DNA of 23,801 nt from DATGQT01 sp033720695 (GTDB taxonomy: Bacteria > Bacteroidota > Rhodothermia > Rhodothermales > Rubricoccaceae). Location: assembly GCA_033720695.1 (NCBI GenBank), contig JAWWCA010000022.1:1-23801 (forward strand). The letters run 5' to 3'. A program made the translations under genes and the position numbers. A model generated the notes under the pieces. The model ran no database searches. It was not told where the DNA came from and saw only the letters and a program-made list of their open reading frames with translations. Shown here piece after piece: positions 14,867 to 22,693 of the stretch. Each line of letters begins with the position of its first letter. The stretch's first letter is position 1.

Positions 14867-16015
14867 TTATTCCTCGCCCGCGGGCTCCTCCCAGCTCTCG
14901 ATGAGCCCGATCACGGCGTCGGCGATCTCGTCCTGCTCGACGGTGCCGACGATCTCGCCGCGCTTGAAGAGGTGCGCCCGGCCGCGCCCGAGGCTCACGC
15001 CGAGGTCGGCGCCGGCGGCCTCGCCGGGGCCGTTGACGGCGCAGCCCATCAGCGCCACGTTGAGGTCCTTCGTGAACTTCCGCGCGTCCACGGCTGCCTC
15101 CACCTCCTCGACGACGGAGAACAGGTCGCCCGCGAGGCGCCCGCACGTGGGGCAGGCGATGACGTTGACGCCGGGGCGCCCCAGCCGCAGGCTCTTGAGG
15201 ATGGCGTGGCCCACCTCGACCTCGTGGACGGAGTCGGCCGCGAGCGAGACGCGGATCGTGTCGCCGATGCCGTCGGCGAGGAGGCTGCCGATGCCGATGG
15301 CGCTCTTGACCGTCCCCGTCTTGACCGAGCCCGACTCGGTGACGCCGAGGTGGAGCGGGTAGTCGGTCCGCTCGGCGAGGAGGCGGTAGGCCTGGATCAT
15401 GAAGAAGACGTCGGAGTGCTTCACCGAGATCACGACGTCCTCGAACCCCTCGCGCTCGCACACCTCGACGTGGCGCATGGCGCTCTCGAAGAGGGCCTCG
15501 GGCTGGGGGTAGCCGTACTTGTCGAGGAGGTCCTTCTCGAGCGAGCCCGAGTTGACGCCGATGCGGATGGGCACGCCCTTGTCTTTGGCCGCGAGGAGCA
15601 CCTCGCGCTCCCACTCCGGCTTCCCGATGTTGCCAGGGTTGATGCGCACCTTCGCCACGCCCGCCTCCAGCGCCTTCAGGGCGTACTGGTAGTTGAAATG
15701 GATGTCGGCCACGATCGGCACGGGGCTCCCAGCCACGACCTCGGCGAGGGCGTCGGCGTCCTCGGGGCGCGGGACGGCCACGCGCACGATATCGGCACCG
15801 GCCTCCGCCAGCCGGGTGACCTCGGCCACACAGCCCTCGACGTCGTGGGTCTTCCCGGTCGTCATGGACTGGACCGAGACGGGCGCGCCGCCGCCGACGA
15901 GGACGCCGCCGACGTTGACCTGGCGGCTCTTGCGGCGCGGGCGCTCGACGGCCTGGACGGCGGTGGCGGTGGACTGCTGCTCCATCGGGATCGGGGTACG
16001 GGTGCGCGCGCTCAT
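14867..16015 (-). CDS. ispG: (E)-4-hydroxy-3-methylbut-2-enyl-diphosphate synthase
   Basis: The 382-residue enzyme catalyses the penultimate step of the MEP isoprenoid pathway, reductive opening of methylerythritol cyclodiphosphate using a [4Fe-4S] cluster. The TIM-barrel domain begins near residue 30 (APVSVQSMTTGKTHDVEGCV) and includes VRINPGNIG, IRIGVNSGSLEKDLL and SVKHSDVFFMIQAYRLL. The cluster ligands are C288 and C291 in ACPTCGR and C325 in MGCAVNGPGEA, with E332 as the conserved acid ligand. This is the short two-domain form, without the large insertion of the long form seen in plants and many Bacteroidia. ATG at 15985 is an alternative start. It sits 39 nt after the second L,D-transpeptidase, suggesting cotranscription; isoprenoids supply the peptidoglycan lipid carrier. 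Confidence 0.97.
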   Translation of the reverse strand: MSARTRTPIPMEQQSTATAVQAVERPRRKSRQVNVGGVLVGGGAPVSVQSMTTGKTHDVEGCVAEVTRLAEAGADIVRVAVPRPEDADALAEVVAGSPVPIVADIHFNYQYALKALEAGVAKVRINPGNIGKPEWEREVLLAAKDKGVPIRIGVNSGSLEKDLLDKYGYPQPEALFESAMRHVEVCEREGFEDVVISVKHSDVFFMIQAYRLLAERTDYPLHLGVTESGSVKTGTVKSAIGIGSLLADGIGDTIRVSLAADSVHEVEVGHAILKSLRLGRPGVNVIACPTCGRLAGDLFSVVEEVEAAVDARKFTKDLNVALMGCAVNGPGEAAGADLGVSLGRGRAHLFKRGEIVGTVEQDEIADAVIGLIESWEEPAGEE

Positions 16016-16054
16016 ACCCGGCGCGGGCCGGACGGTTGAGAAGCCGGGGTGGAT

Positions 16055-17017
16055 TCAGGCGCCGGCTGCGCGGCGGCGGTCGAACATCCGCTGCTGCGCC
16101 GTGCCCGGCGGCACGCTCCACGGGTCCTCCGGGAGCTCGACCCGGTTGAGGACGGGCCCGCTCGGGGTGTGCCGGAACAGCTCCGCCGGCCCGCCGACGG
16201 GCTCCTCGCCGTCGCCGAGGACGAGGACCGTCGTGCCCTGCTCCAAGATGCGGCCGTCGGCCGAGCGGAGGCCGAGCGCGCCGCTGCCGACCGTCGTCCG
16301 CCACGGGTCGGCCCAGTCGTAGATCCACTGCGCGTCGGCGAGGATGAGGCGGACGCAGCCGTGGCTAGCGGGCTCCCCCGTCGGCATCTGGTACTGGTGC
16401 ACGTGGATGCCACGGCGGTGGTGGAAGTTGAACACGTAGCGCATCAGCCACGTCTCGCCCGGCGGGCTGAGCGTCGAGACGCGGCGCTCCTCCTTCCAGT
16501 TGAAGTTGAACCGGCCGGCCGGCGTGCGGTAGCCCGGCGCGCCGGTGTTGACGAGGCCCCACCGCCGCAGCCGCCCGTGCTCGTACGCCGCCCACGCCTG
16601 CGCGCCCTTGTGGATGACGAACAGCTTGTCGAAGCCGGCCGCACCGTCGTAGTAGCGCGGGAACGGTGAGTACGCCCGGTGGTCGAGGTCGAGCGGCTCC
16701 GGCAGGATGAGCGTGTCGCCAACGGCGAGGTCACCGATGCGCACGCGGTTGAAGAACTCGGCCATGCTCAGCTTCGCCTTCCCGGCGCGGACGTCGCCGC
16801 CGCCGACCTCGCGGTAGAGGTCGTGGCGGGCCCAGACCGAGTTGCCGCTCGGGTGCTCTAGCACGTAGTAGCGGTACGTCACCTCGGGGAGGGCCTCCAG
16901 GCTGTCGGTACGCCCGTAGAGCAGCGCTTCGAGGGCGTCCTGGTTGTAGAGCCGTCGGTCCTGGGCGTCGGTGCCGGCGGCCAGGAGGAGGAGGGCGGTG
17001 GCGAGCAGGAAGCGCAT
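16055..17017 (-). CDS. L,D-transpeptidase (YkuD family), downstream copy of a tandem pair
   Basis: The 320-residue exported enzyme is expected to form 3-3 peptidoglycan cross-links or anchor proteins to peptidoglycan. A signal peptide MRFLLATALLLLAAGTDAQ ends near residue 19. Residues about 20-110 form a conserved region shared with its neighbour (RRLYNQDALEALLYG, LPEVTYRYYVLEHPSGNSV, EFFNRVRIGDLAVGDTL). The YkuD catalytic domain spans about 131-265, with the core HVHQYQMPTGEPASHGCVRL (205-224); the nucleophile is C221 and H219 belongs to the SHGCVRL motif. The C-terminal tail ends DRRRAAGA. The start at 17017 was chosen because the signal peptide begins there; an upstream in-frame ATG would overlap the preceding gene. 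It begins 4 nt after the stop of the sister gene, so the two are cotranscribed. Confidence 0.93.
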   Translation of the reverse strand: MRFLLATALLLLAAGTDAQDRRLYNQDALEALLYGRTDSLEALPEVTYRYYVLEHPSGNSVWARHDLYREVGGGDVRAGKAKLSMAEFFNRVRIGDLAVGDTLILPEPLDLDHRAYSPFPRYYDGAAGFDKLFVIHKGAQAWAAYEHGRLRRWGLVNTGAPGYRTPAGRFNFNWKEERRVSTLSPPGETWLMRYVFNFHHRRGIHVHQYQMPTGEPASHGCVRLILADAQWIYDWADPWRTTVGSGALGLRSADGRILEQGTTVLVLGDGEEPVGGPAELFRHTPSGPVLNRVELPEDPWSVPPGTAQQRMFDRRRAAGA

Positions 17018-17021
17018 GGCG

Positions 17022-17981
17022 TCAGGAGCGGCGGCGGTCCCAGGCACGCTGCTGGTCCGAGCCCGGCGGCACGCTCCACGGGTCGGCCGGGAGGTCCACG
17101 ACGCGGAGGCGGGGGCCGTCCGGGGTGTAGAGGAAGCGCTGCGGCGGGCCGTCTTTCGGCTCCTCGCCCTCGCCGAGGACGAGCACCATCGTGCCCTGCT
17201 GGCGGATCTGGCCGCCCTTGGCGCCGCGCCCGTTCGTCGTCACCCAGGGATCGGCCCAGTCGTAGATCCAGCGGGCATCGGCGAGGATGAGGCGGACGCA
17301 GCCGTGGCTGGCGGGCTCCCCCGTCGGCATCTGGTACTGGTGGATGTGGATGCCGCGCTCGTTGTGGAAGTTGAACACGTAGCGCATCAGCCACTCCTCC
17401 CCCGGCGGGCTCTCGCTCGAGATCCGCTCCAGCTCCTTCCAGTTGAAGTTGAACCGTCCGGCCGGCGTCGGCGTGCTCTCCTTGCCGGTGTTGACGAGGC
17501 CCCACCGCAGGAGCCGGCCCTCCTCGTAGGCGGCCCACGCCTGGACGCCCTTATGGATGACGAACAGCTTGCCGAGGTCCGCCGCGCCGGGGTAGACGCG
17601 CGGGAACGGGGCGTAGGCGCGGTGGTCGAGGCCGAGGTGGCTCGGCATCACGAGCGTGTCGCCGATGGCGAGGTCGCCGACGCGGACGCGGTTGAAGAAC
17701 TCCACCATGTCCAGCCGGTCCTTCCCCACCTCGACGTCGCCGCCGCCGGCCTCCCGGTAGAGGCGGGTGCGGGCGAAGACGGAGTTGCCGGTGGGGTGGT
17801 CGAGGACGTAGTAGCGGTACGTCACCTCGGGCAGCCGGTCGAGGTCGTCCTGCTGGCCGTAGAGCAGCTCGGCGAGCTCGTCCTGGTTGTAGAGCCGGCG
17901 GTCCTGCGCCTCGGCGCCCGGCGCGACGGCGAGGGCGAGGAGGAGCGCGACGAGCGGCGTCAGGAAGCGGGAAACGCGCAT
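17022..17981 (-). CDS. L,D-transpeptidase (YkuD family), upstream copy of a tandem pair
   Basis: The 319-residue protein has the same architecture as its downstream neighbour. A signal peptide MRVSRFLTPLVALLLALAVA continues to PGAEAQ, cut near residue 25. A conserved N-terminal region at about 27-115 includes LPEVTYRYYVLDHPTGNSV. The YkuD domain carries HIHQYQMPTGEPASHGCVRL (212-231), nucleophile C228. The DNA is also close to the neighbour over the catalytic core, showing a tandem duplication. A longer in-frame start (18173) would reach into the Ca2+/Na+ antiporter gene and lacks a signal at its end, so it was not used. It is the first gene of the run that continues with ispG and the lipoprotein. 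An extended inverted repeat lies in the 104-nt gap upstream. Confidence 0.93.
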   Translation of the reverse strand: MRVSRFLTPLVALLLALAVAPGAEAQDRRLYNQDELAELLYGQQDDLDRLPEVTYRYYVLDHPTGNSVFARTRLYREAGGGDVEVGKDRLDMVEFFNRVRVGDLAIGDTLVMPSHLGLDHRAYAPFPRVYPGAADLGKLFVIHKGVQAWAAYEEGRLLRWGLVNTGKESTPTPAGRFNFNWKELERISSESPPGEEWLMRYVFNFHNERGIHIHQYQMPTGEPASHGCVRLILADARWIYDWADPWVTTNGRGAKGGQIRQQGTMVLVLGEGEEPKDGPPQRFLYTPDGPRLRVVDLPADPWSVPPGSDQQRAWDRRRS

Positions 17982-18019
17982 GGGGGAGTCGGTGCGAGGG
18001 GGGACACGGGCGCCCATCG

Positions 18020-18077
18020 GGGGGCCGAAGCTACGAACGGCTCGGGCCCGCCCCTTCGTTCCTCCGTTTCGGCCCCC
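18020..18077. repeat. Nested inverted repeat between the Ca2+/Na+ antiporter and L,D-transpeptidase genes
   Basis: GGGGGCCGAA (18020-18029) is matched exactly by TTCGGCCCCC (18068-18077), a 10-bp stem. A second pair, ACGAA (18033-18037) with TTCGT (18055-18059), nests inside it, around a GC-rich tip holding CGGGCCCG. The element starts 8 nt past the antiporter stop codon and lies upstream of the transpeptidase start. No T-run follows on either strand, so it may be a 3'-end stabilising structure, a weak terminator or a regulatory site. Confidence 0.5.
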
Positions 18078-18085
18078 TCGCGGGG

Positions 18086-19042
18086 CTACCCGGCGATCAC
18101 CCACCACAGGTAAACGACGTAGACGACGAGGAGCAGCGCCCCCTCCCACCGCCGCGCCCGGTACCCGGACCACAGCAGCAGCAGCGTGAGGAGCGAGACG
18201 CCGAGCATGACGAGGAGGGCGCCATCGCCCACCCCGTCGCGGCTCATCGGGGCCACGAGGGCGGCGGGGCCGAGGACGCCGAGGGTGTTGAAGATGTTGG
18301 ACCCGATGGCGTTGCCGAGCGCGACCTCGCCCTGCTTCCGCACCGCCGCCACGACGGTCGTCGCCAGCTCGGGCAGGCTCGTCCCGAAGGCCACGAGCGT
18401 GAGCCCGATGACGGCCTCACTCACGCCCATCCGCGTCGCCAGCCCCACGGCACCGGCCAGCAGCCACTCCGCCCCCAGCACCAGCAGCCCCAGCCCGGCG
18501 CCGACGAAGAGGAGCGAGCGCCAGAGCGGCCGCTCGGTCTGGGCCATCTCTTCCCTCACCTCCTCCGGCAGCTCTACCGTCCGCGCCGCCTGACGCGACG
18601 CCCGGACGCTGATCACGACGTAGGCCACGATGCCCAGCGCCAGCACGGCCCCCTCCCACCGCGCCAGGGCCCCGTCCAGGAGGAAGAGCACGAGCGCGAC
18701 GGCGGACCCCAGCAGCACCGGGAGGTCCCACGACACCAGCTTCGTCTCGATGGCGAGCGGCCGCAGCAGGGCGCTGAGGCCGACGATCAGCGCGAGGTTG
18801 GCCACGTTCGACCCGACGACGTTCCCCACCGCGAAGCCGCCGTTCCCCTTCAGCGCGGCGTCCACGCTCACCACCAGCTCCGGGCTCGACGTCCCGAACG
18901 CCACGACGGTCAGGCCCACGACGAGCGGCGTCAGCCCGAACCGGAGCGCCAGGGCCACGGCCCCGCGCACGAGGCCCTCGGCCCCGACCAGCAACACCAC
19001 CAGGCCGACGCCGATGAGGGCGAGGCTCTCGAACGGGCTCAT
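18086..19042 (-). CDS. Calcium/sodium antiporter, YrbG-type (CaCA superfamily)
   Basis: The 318-residue membrane protein has about ten transmembrane segments in two inverted halves. Each half carries the alpha-repeat signature: VVAFGTSSPELVVSV (46-60) followed by GNVVGSNVANL (73-83), and LVAFGTSLPELATTV (216-230) followed by GNAIGSNIFNTLG (243-255). The paired acidic residues E55 and E225 and the two GSN motifs coordinate Ca2+ and Na+ in structures of this family, so the exchanger looks intact. The loop at about 150-172 is cytoplasmic and rich in charges. It would extrude Ca2+ or exchange it for Na+. It lies 93 nt after the KefB-type gene in the same direction, within a block of cation exchangers. 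Confidence 0.95.
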   Translation of the reverse strand: MSPFESLALIGVGLVVLLVGAEGLVRGAVALALRFGLTPLVVGLTVVAFGTSSPELVVSVDAALKGNGGFAVGNVVGSNVANLALIVGLSALLRPLAIETKLVSWDLPVLLGSAVALVLFLLDGALARWEGAVLALGIVAYVVISVRASRQAARTVELPEEVREEMAQTERPLWRSLLFVGAGLGLLVLGAEWLLAGAVGLATRMGVSEAVIGLTLVAFGTSLPELATTVVAAVRKQGEVALGNAIGSNIFNTLGVLGPAALVAPMSRDGVGDGALLVMLGVSLLTLLLLWSGYRARRWEGALLLVVYVVYLWWVIAG

Positions 19043-19135
19043 GGAAACGAGGGTGAGGGAGTCAGAGCGGCGCCGGCGAGGCCCACGGCCCGGCGCAGTG
19101 GCGGAGGATAAGGCGAAGAGACGGGGCCGTGCGCC

Positions 19136-21142
19136 CTAGCCGGCGCCCTCCGCCCGGAACAGCGGCGCACTCGCGGCGAACTCGTCGGCGAGGCCGATGA
19201 GCACGAGGCGGTCGCCGGGCTCGACGCGGAAGTCCCCGGCGGGGCTGGCGAGCGTCTGCCGCCCGCGGCGGACGGCCACGACCGTCAGGCCGTGGCGCTG
19301 GCGGAGGGCCAGCTCGGACAGGGTTTTGCCGGCGGCCGGGGCGCCCTCGCGCACGGCCACGGCGCGGGTGTGGAGCCCCTCCTCGTCCAGGCCCTGGAGC
19401 ACCATGAGGTGGGCCTCGTGGATGCTCCCTCGGAGGACGCGGTAGTCGTCGGCGCGGATGAGCGACACCTGGCGCTGCACCTCCTCGGGCGGGATGAGGT
19501 AGGCCTGGAGCACGTGCGTGAACAGGCGCACGGCCGCCTCCAGCTCCTCAGGCACCACGACGTCGGCGCCGGCCCGTTCGAGGGGCCCGATCTCGGCGAG
19601 GTAGCGCGCCCGGACCACGACCGTCAGCGTCGGGTTCATCGTCCGCGCGATCCGCGCGATCCGCTCGACGGCCGCCGGATCGTTGATGGCGACGACGAGG
19701 AGCTTGGCCCGCAAGAGCGCCACCTCCTCCAGGAGATGCTGCCGGGCGGCGTCGCCGTAGAGGGCGTGGAAGCCCTCCGCCTGCGCCTCCTCGATGGCCC
19801 GGGGGTTGAGGTCGACGACGACGAACGGGATGCCGGTGTTCTGGAGCACCTGCGCCAGCCGCCGGCCCGCCGGCCCGTAGCCGACGACGACGACGTGGTC
19901 CTCGAGGGCGAGCACCTCGGGCGCGGGCTCCTCCCGCTCACGCGTGGGCAACCGCCCCTCCAGCCACCCACCCAAGCGCGGGCCCGCCGACATCAGGAGC
20001 GGCGTCGCGAGCATGAGGAGGACCGTCACGGCGATGAACGCCTGCTCGCCGGCCTCGCCCAGCCCGCCCGGCGTCAGGCCGAGCGCCGCCCCGGCCACGG
20101 CCAGCACGAACGAGAACTCGCCGATCTGGGCCAGCGCGAGGCCCGCCTGCGTTGCCGTCCGCGCCGGGTAGCCGAGGGCGGCCGCGCTCCCCGCGGTCAC
20201 GACGAGCTTGAGGAGGAGGACGACCCCCGCCGCGCCCAGCACCAGCGGGAGGTTGTCCACCAGGAACCCCACGTCGAGCAGCATCCCGACCGAGACGAAG
20301 AAGACGGCGGCGAAGACGGTCTGCAGCGGGAGCACCTCGCTGAGGGCGTGGTGGCTGTAGGGGCTCTCGGAGACGAGGAGGCCGGCGAGGAAAGCGCCGA
20401 GCGCGAGGCTCACGCCCGCGAGGCTCGTGAGCCACGCCGTCCCCAGGCAGAGCGCGACGACGGTGAGAAGGAAGAGCTCCTGCCGGCGCGTCTGCGCGAT
20501 CGCCTCCAGCACGGGCGGCACCACGCGTCGCGCGCCCACGAGCACGGCCACCACGATCAGCCCCGCCTTGCCCAGCGCCCACACGATCTCGGCCGGCGTG
20601 CCCGCCTGCCCCGCCACGATCGGCAGCATCATCACCATCACGACGATCGCGAGGTCCTGGAAGATGAGGATGCCGAGGGCCACCTGCCCCGGCGGCGTGT
20701 CGGTCTCCCCGCGGTCGGCCAGCAGCCCGAGGACGACGGCCGTAGACGAGAGGGCCACGAGACCGCCGGTGAAGAGGGCGTCCTGGAGCCCCACCCCCAG
20801 CGCCAGCAGCCCGCCCGCCACGGCCGCGATCGTGACGCCCATCTGGAGGCCACCGCCGCCGAGGATCAGCCGCCGGATCCGCAGCAGCTTCGCGAGCGAG
20901 AACTCGACGCCGATCGTGAACAGCAGGAGGATCACGCCCACCTCGGCCGCCTGCCGGACGAGCTCGAGGTCGTCCACGGCCCCCAGCACGCTCGGCCCGA
21001 TGAGCACGCCCGCGAGGAGGAAGCCCGCGATGGGCACCAGGCGCACGCGGTAGGCGAGGTAGGCCACGGCCACGGCCGCCGCGAAGAGGGCGGCCAGCTC
21101 ACCCAGGAACGGCAGGGTCGCGGCGAGGGGAGGCGGGGGCAT
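19136..21142 (-). CDS. KefB-type monovalent cation:proton antiporter (CPA2) with RCK domains
   Basis: The 668-residue protein has an N-terminal CPA2 exchanger domain of about twelve membrane segments (11-390), with FLLAGVLIGPSVLG (41-54), IFQDLAIVVMVM (160-171) and LALGAFLAGLLVSESPY (246-262). A regulatory RCK N domain (about 413-530) starts EDHVVVVGYGPAGRRLAQ with an intact GxGxxG loop (421-426) and D444 at the end of the second strand, as needed for NAD(H) or nucleotide binding. An RCK C domain (about 585-655) includes LTVVAVRRGRQTL and EPGDRLVLIGLADE. It resembles KefB/KefC and YbaL, K+ efflux or K+(Na+)/H+ exchangers gated by nucleotide. No KefF/KefG quinone-reductase partner gene is adjacent, so glutathione gating is not indicated. 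It ends 93 nt before the Ca2+/Na+ antiporter start. Confidence 0.94.
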   Translation of the reverse strand: MPPPPLAATLPFLGELAALFAAAVAVAYLAYRVRLVPIAGFLLAGVLIGPSVLGAVDDLELVRQAAEVGVILLLFTIGVEFSLAKLLRIRRLILGGGGLQMGVTIAAVAGGLLALGVGLQDALFTGGLVALSSTAVVLGLLADRGETDTPPGQVALGILIFQDLAIVVMVMMLPIVAGQAGTPAEIVWALGKAGLIVVAVLVGARRVVPPVLEAIAQTRRQELFLLTVVALCLGTAWLTSLAGVSLALGAFLAGLLVSESPYSHHALSEVLPLQTVFAAVFFVSVGMLLDVGFLVDNLPLVLGAAGVVLLLKLVVTAGSAAALGYPARTATQAGLALAQIGEFSFVLAVAGAALGLTPGGLGEAGEQAFIAVTVLLMLATPLLMSAGPRLGGWLEGRLPTREREEPAPEVLALEDHVVVVGYGPAGRRLAQVLQNTGIPFVVVDLNPRAIEEAQAEGFHALYGDAARQHLLEEVALLRAKLLVVAINDPAAVERIARIARTMNPTLTVVVRARYLAEIGPLERAGADVVVPEELEAAVRLFTHVLQAYLIPPEEVQRQVSLIRADDYRVLRGSIHEAHLMVLQGLDEEGLHTRAVAVREGAPAAGKTLSELALRQRHGLTVVAVRRGRQTLASPAGDFRVEPGDRLVLIGLADEFAASAPLFRAEGAG

Positions 21143-21203
21143 GAGAGACGGGCAAGGACGAGAGGCGACGGAGCCCGCTTACGCCGCGGCGCTCGCGGCT
21201 CTC

Positions 21204-21241
21204 CCGCCGTCCTGAGAAAACGGCGCGGACTCAGGCGGCGG
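21204..21241 (-). other. Stem-loop spanning the nhaA stop codon
   Basis: CCGCCG-T-CCTGAG (21204-21216) pairs with CTCAGG-CGGCGG (21230-21241), 12 bp with one bulged T, around a 13-nt loop. The nhaA TGA (21231-21233) is inside one arm. On the minus-strand message no T-run follows the stem, so efficient intrinsic termination is doubtful; it may mark or protect the nhaA 3' end. Confidence 0.35.
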
Positions 21242-22619
21242 CCTCCGCCGACACCGCGCGCACCGGCGCGGGCCGCGGCGCCGACCGGCGGAGGAGCACG
21301 TACCCCGCCACGCCCGCCAGCACCGAGGCCACCAGGACGCCCAGCTTCGCGCTGTCGAGCAGCACCGGGTCGTCGAAGGCGAGCGTCGCGATGAACACGC
21401 CCATGGCGAACCCGATGCCGGTGAGCAGGCTCACCCCGAAGAGCTGGCGCCACGAGACGCCGGCGGGCCGCTGCGCCCACCCGACCCGCACCGCCAGCCA
21501 CGCCGCCCCGAACACACCGAGCGGCTTGCCCACGACGAGGCCGACCATGATGCCCAGCGCGGCCGCGTCGGTGAGGCTGCCGCCGCCGCCGAGGGCCACG
21601 CCCGCGTTCGCGAGCGCGAAGAGGGGCATCACGAAGAGGGCGACGACGCGGTGGAGCCGCCGCTCCACGCGTTGCAGCGGGGTCTCGGCCCGCTCACACG
21701 CCCGCTCCAGCGCGTAGATGGCGTCCTGCTGCGCGGCGCTCGGCGCCGCCCGCCCCGCCCGCACGCCGTCGGCGACGCGGGCGAGGTGGGCCCGAGCCTC
21801 GTCCAGGAAGCGCGGCGTGTCGATCCGGCGCGTCGCCGGGATCGTCATCGCCGCCAACACGCCCGCGATCGTCGCGTGCACGCCCGAGTCCAACATCGCC
21901 GCCCACAGCCCCAGCCCGAGGAGGGCGTAGAGCGGCACCCACTGCACGCCCATCCGGTTGAGCACGACGAGGGCGACGAAGAACGCCGCGGCCCAGCCGA
22001 GCGCGCCCCACGCGAGCGCGTCGGTGTAGAAGAGGGCGATGACGAGGACCACGCCGAGGTCGTCCACGATGGCGAGCGCGGTGAGGAACACCTTGAGCGC
22101 GAGCGGCACGCGCGGGCCGAGGAGCGCGACGACGCCGAGCGCGAACGCGATGCCCGTCGCCATGGGGATGCCCCACCCCCCCACCCGGGCGGGGTCGCCG
22201 AGGGTGAGTGCGAGGTAGAGCCCGGCCGGCCCCACCATGCCGCCCACGGCGCCTGCCATCGCGAGCGCCGCCTTCTTCGGGCTCGCGAGCTCGCCGCCGA
22301 GCACCTCCCGCTTGATCTCGAGCCCGAGGATGAAGAAGAAGAGCACCATGAGGCCGTCGTTGATCCACCGCAGCAGCGGCTGCGCGATCACGAGCGGCCC
22401 GCCCCCCACCGTCACCTCCGTCCGCCACAGCGCGAAGTAGGCGTCGGCGGAGGGGCTGTTCGCCCACACGAGCGCGACGGCCGCGCAGGCGAAGAGGAGC
22501 ACGCCGCCGGCCACCTCGGTGCGGAAGAAGTCGACGAACGCGCGGACCGGGCGCGGCGCTCGAGCGCGCCGGGGGCCCGGCGCGTCGGCCAGGAACAGGT
22601 TCGTCAGGACGTGGATCAC
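21231..22619 (-). CDS. nhaA: Na+/H+ antiporter NhaA
   Basis: The 462-residue inner-membrane protein exchanges internal Na+ or Li+ for external protons. Family landmarks are RWINDGLMVLFFFILGLEIK (84-103), GWGIPMATGIAFALGVVAL (148-166), VFLTALAIVDDLG (177-189) with the ion-binding pair D186-D187, VVGKPLGVFGAAW with the conserved lysine, and TGIGFAMGVFIATLAF near the end. In E. coli NhaA the unwound helix 4 motif is TDIAFA with Asp133; here the matching residue is Gly156 (codon GGC). A charged loop at about 266-330 makes it longer than the E. coli enzyme, as is common in this phylum. It lies 88 nt ahead of the KefB-type gene and 74 nt after the second CPA2 gene, all co-directional. Confidence 0.96.
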   Translation of the reverse strand: MIHVLTNLFLADAPGPRRARAPRPVRAFVDFFRTEVAGGVLLFACAAVALVWANSPSADAYFALWRTEVTVGGGPLVIAQPLLRWINDGLMVLFFFILGLEIKREVLGGELASPKKAALAMAGAVGGMVGPAGLYLALTLGDPARVGGWGIPMATGIAFALGVVALLGPRVPLALKVFLTALAIVDDLGVVLVIALFYTDALAWGALGWAAAFFVALVVLNRMGVQWVPLYALLGLGLWAAMLDSGVHATIAGVLAAMTIPATRRIDTPRFLDEARAHLARVADGVRAGRAAPSAAQQDAIYALERACERAETPLQRVERRLHRVVALFVMPLFALANAGVALGGGGSLTDAAALGIMVGLVVGKPLGVFGAAWLAVRVGWAQRPAGVSWRQLFGVSLLTGIGFAMGVFIATLAFDDPVLLDSAKLGVLVASVLAGVAGYVLLRRSAPRPAPVRAVSAEAAA

Positions 22620-22693
22620 GGGCGGGGGGCAGGACGGGGGTGCGCTCCGCTACGGAGGTTAGCGACGAAACGCCGCCCGGGGAAATCGCGGCC

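Larger units (their letters stand above)
16055..17981 (-). repeat. Tandem gene duplication of L,D-transpeptidase
   Basis: The two genes match along their whole length at protein level with very few gaps, and their DNA is identical over runs such as the segment encoding QMPTGEPASHG (around 16372-16402 and 17311-17341). Divergence is concentrated in the signal peptides, the loop after RWGLVNTG and the segment after DWADPW. Both retain the full catalytic motif, so neither is an obvious pseudogene. Confidence 0.9.

Noticed and set aside
22645..22657. CTCCG-CTA-CGGAG hairpin in the gap between nhaA and the second CPA2 gene
   Set aside because: A 5-bp stem with no T-run is expected often by chance at this GC content.
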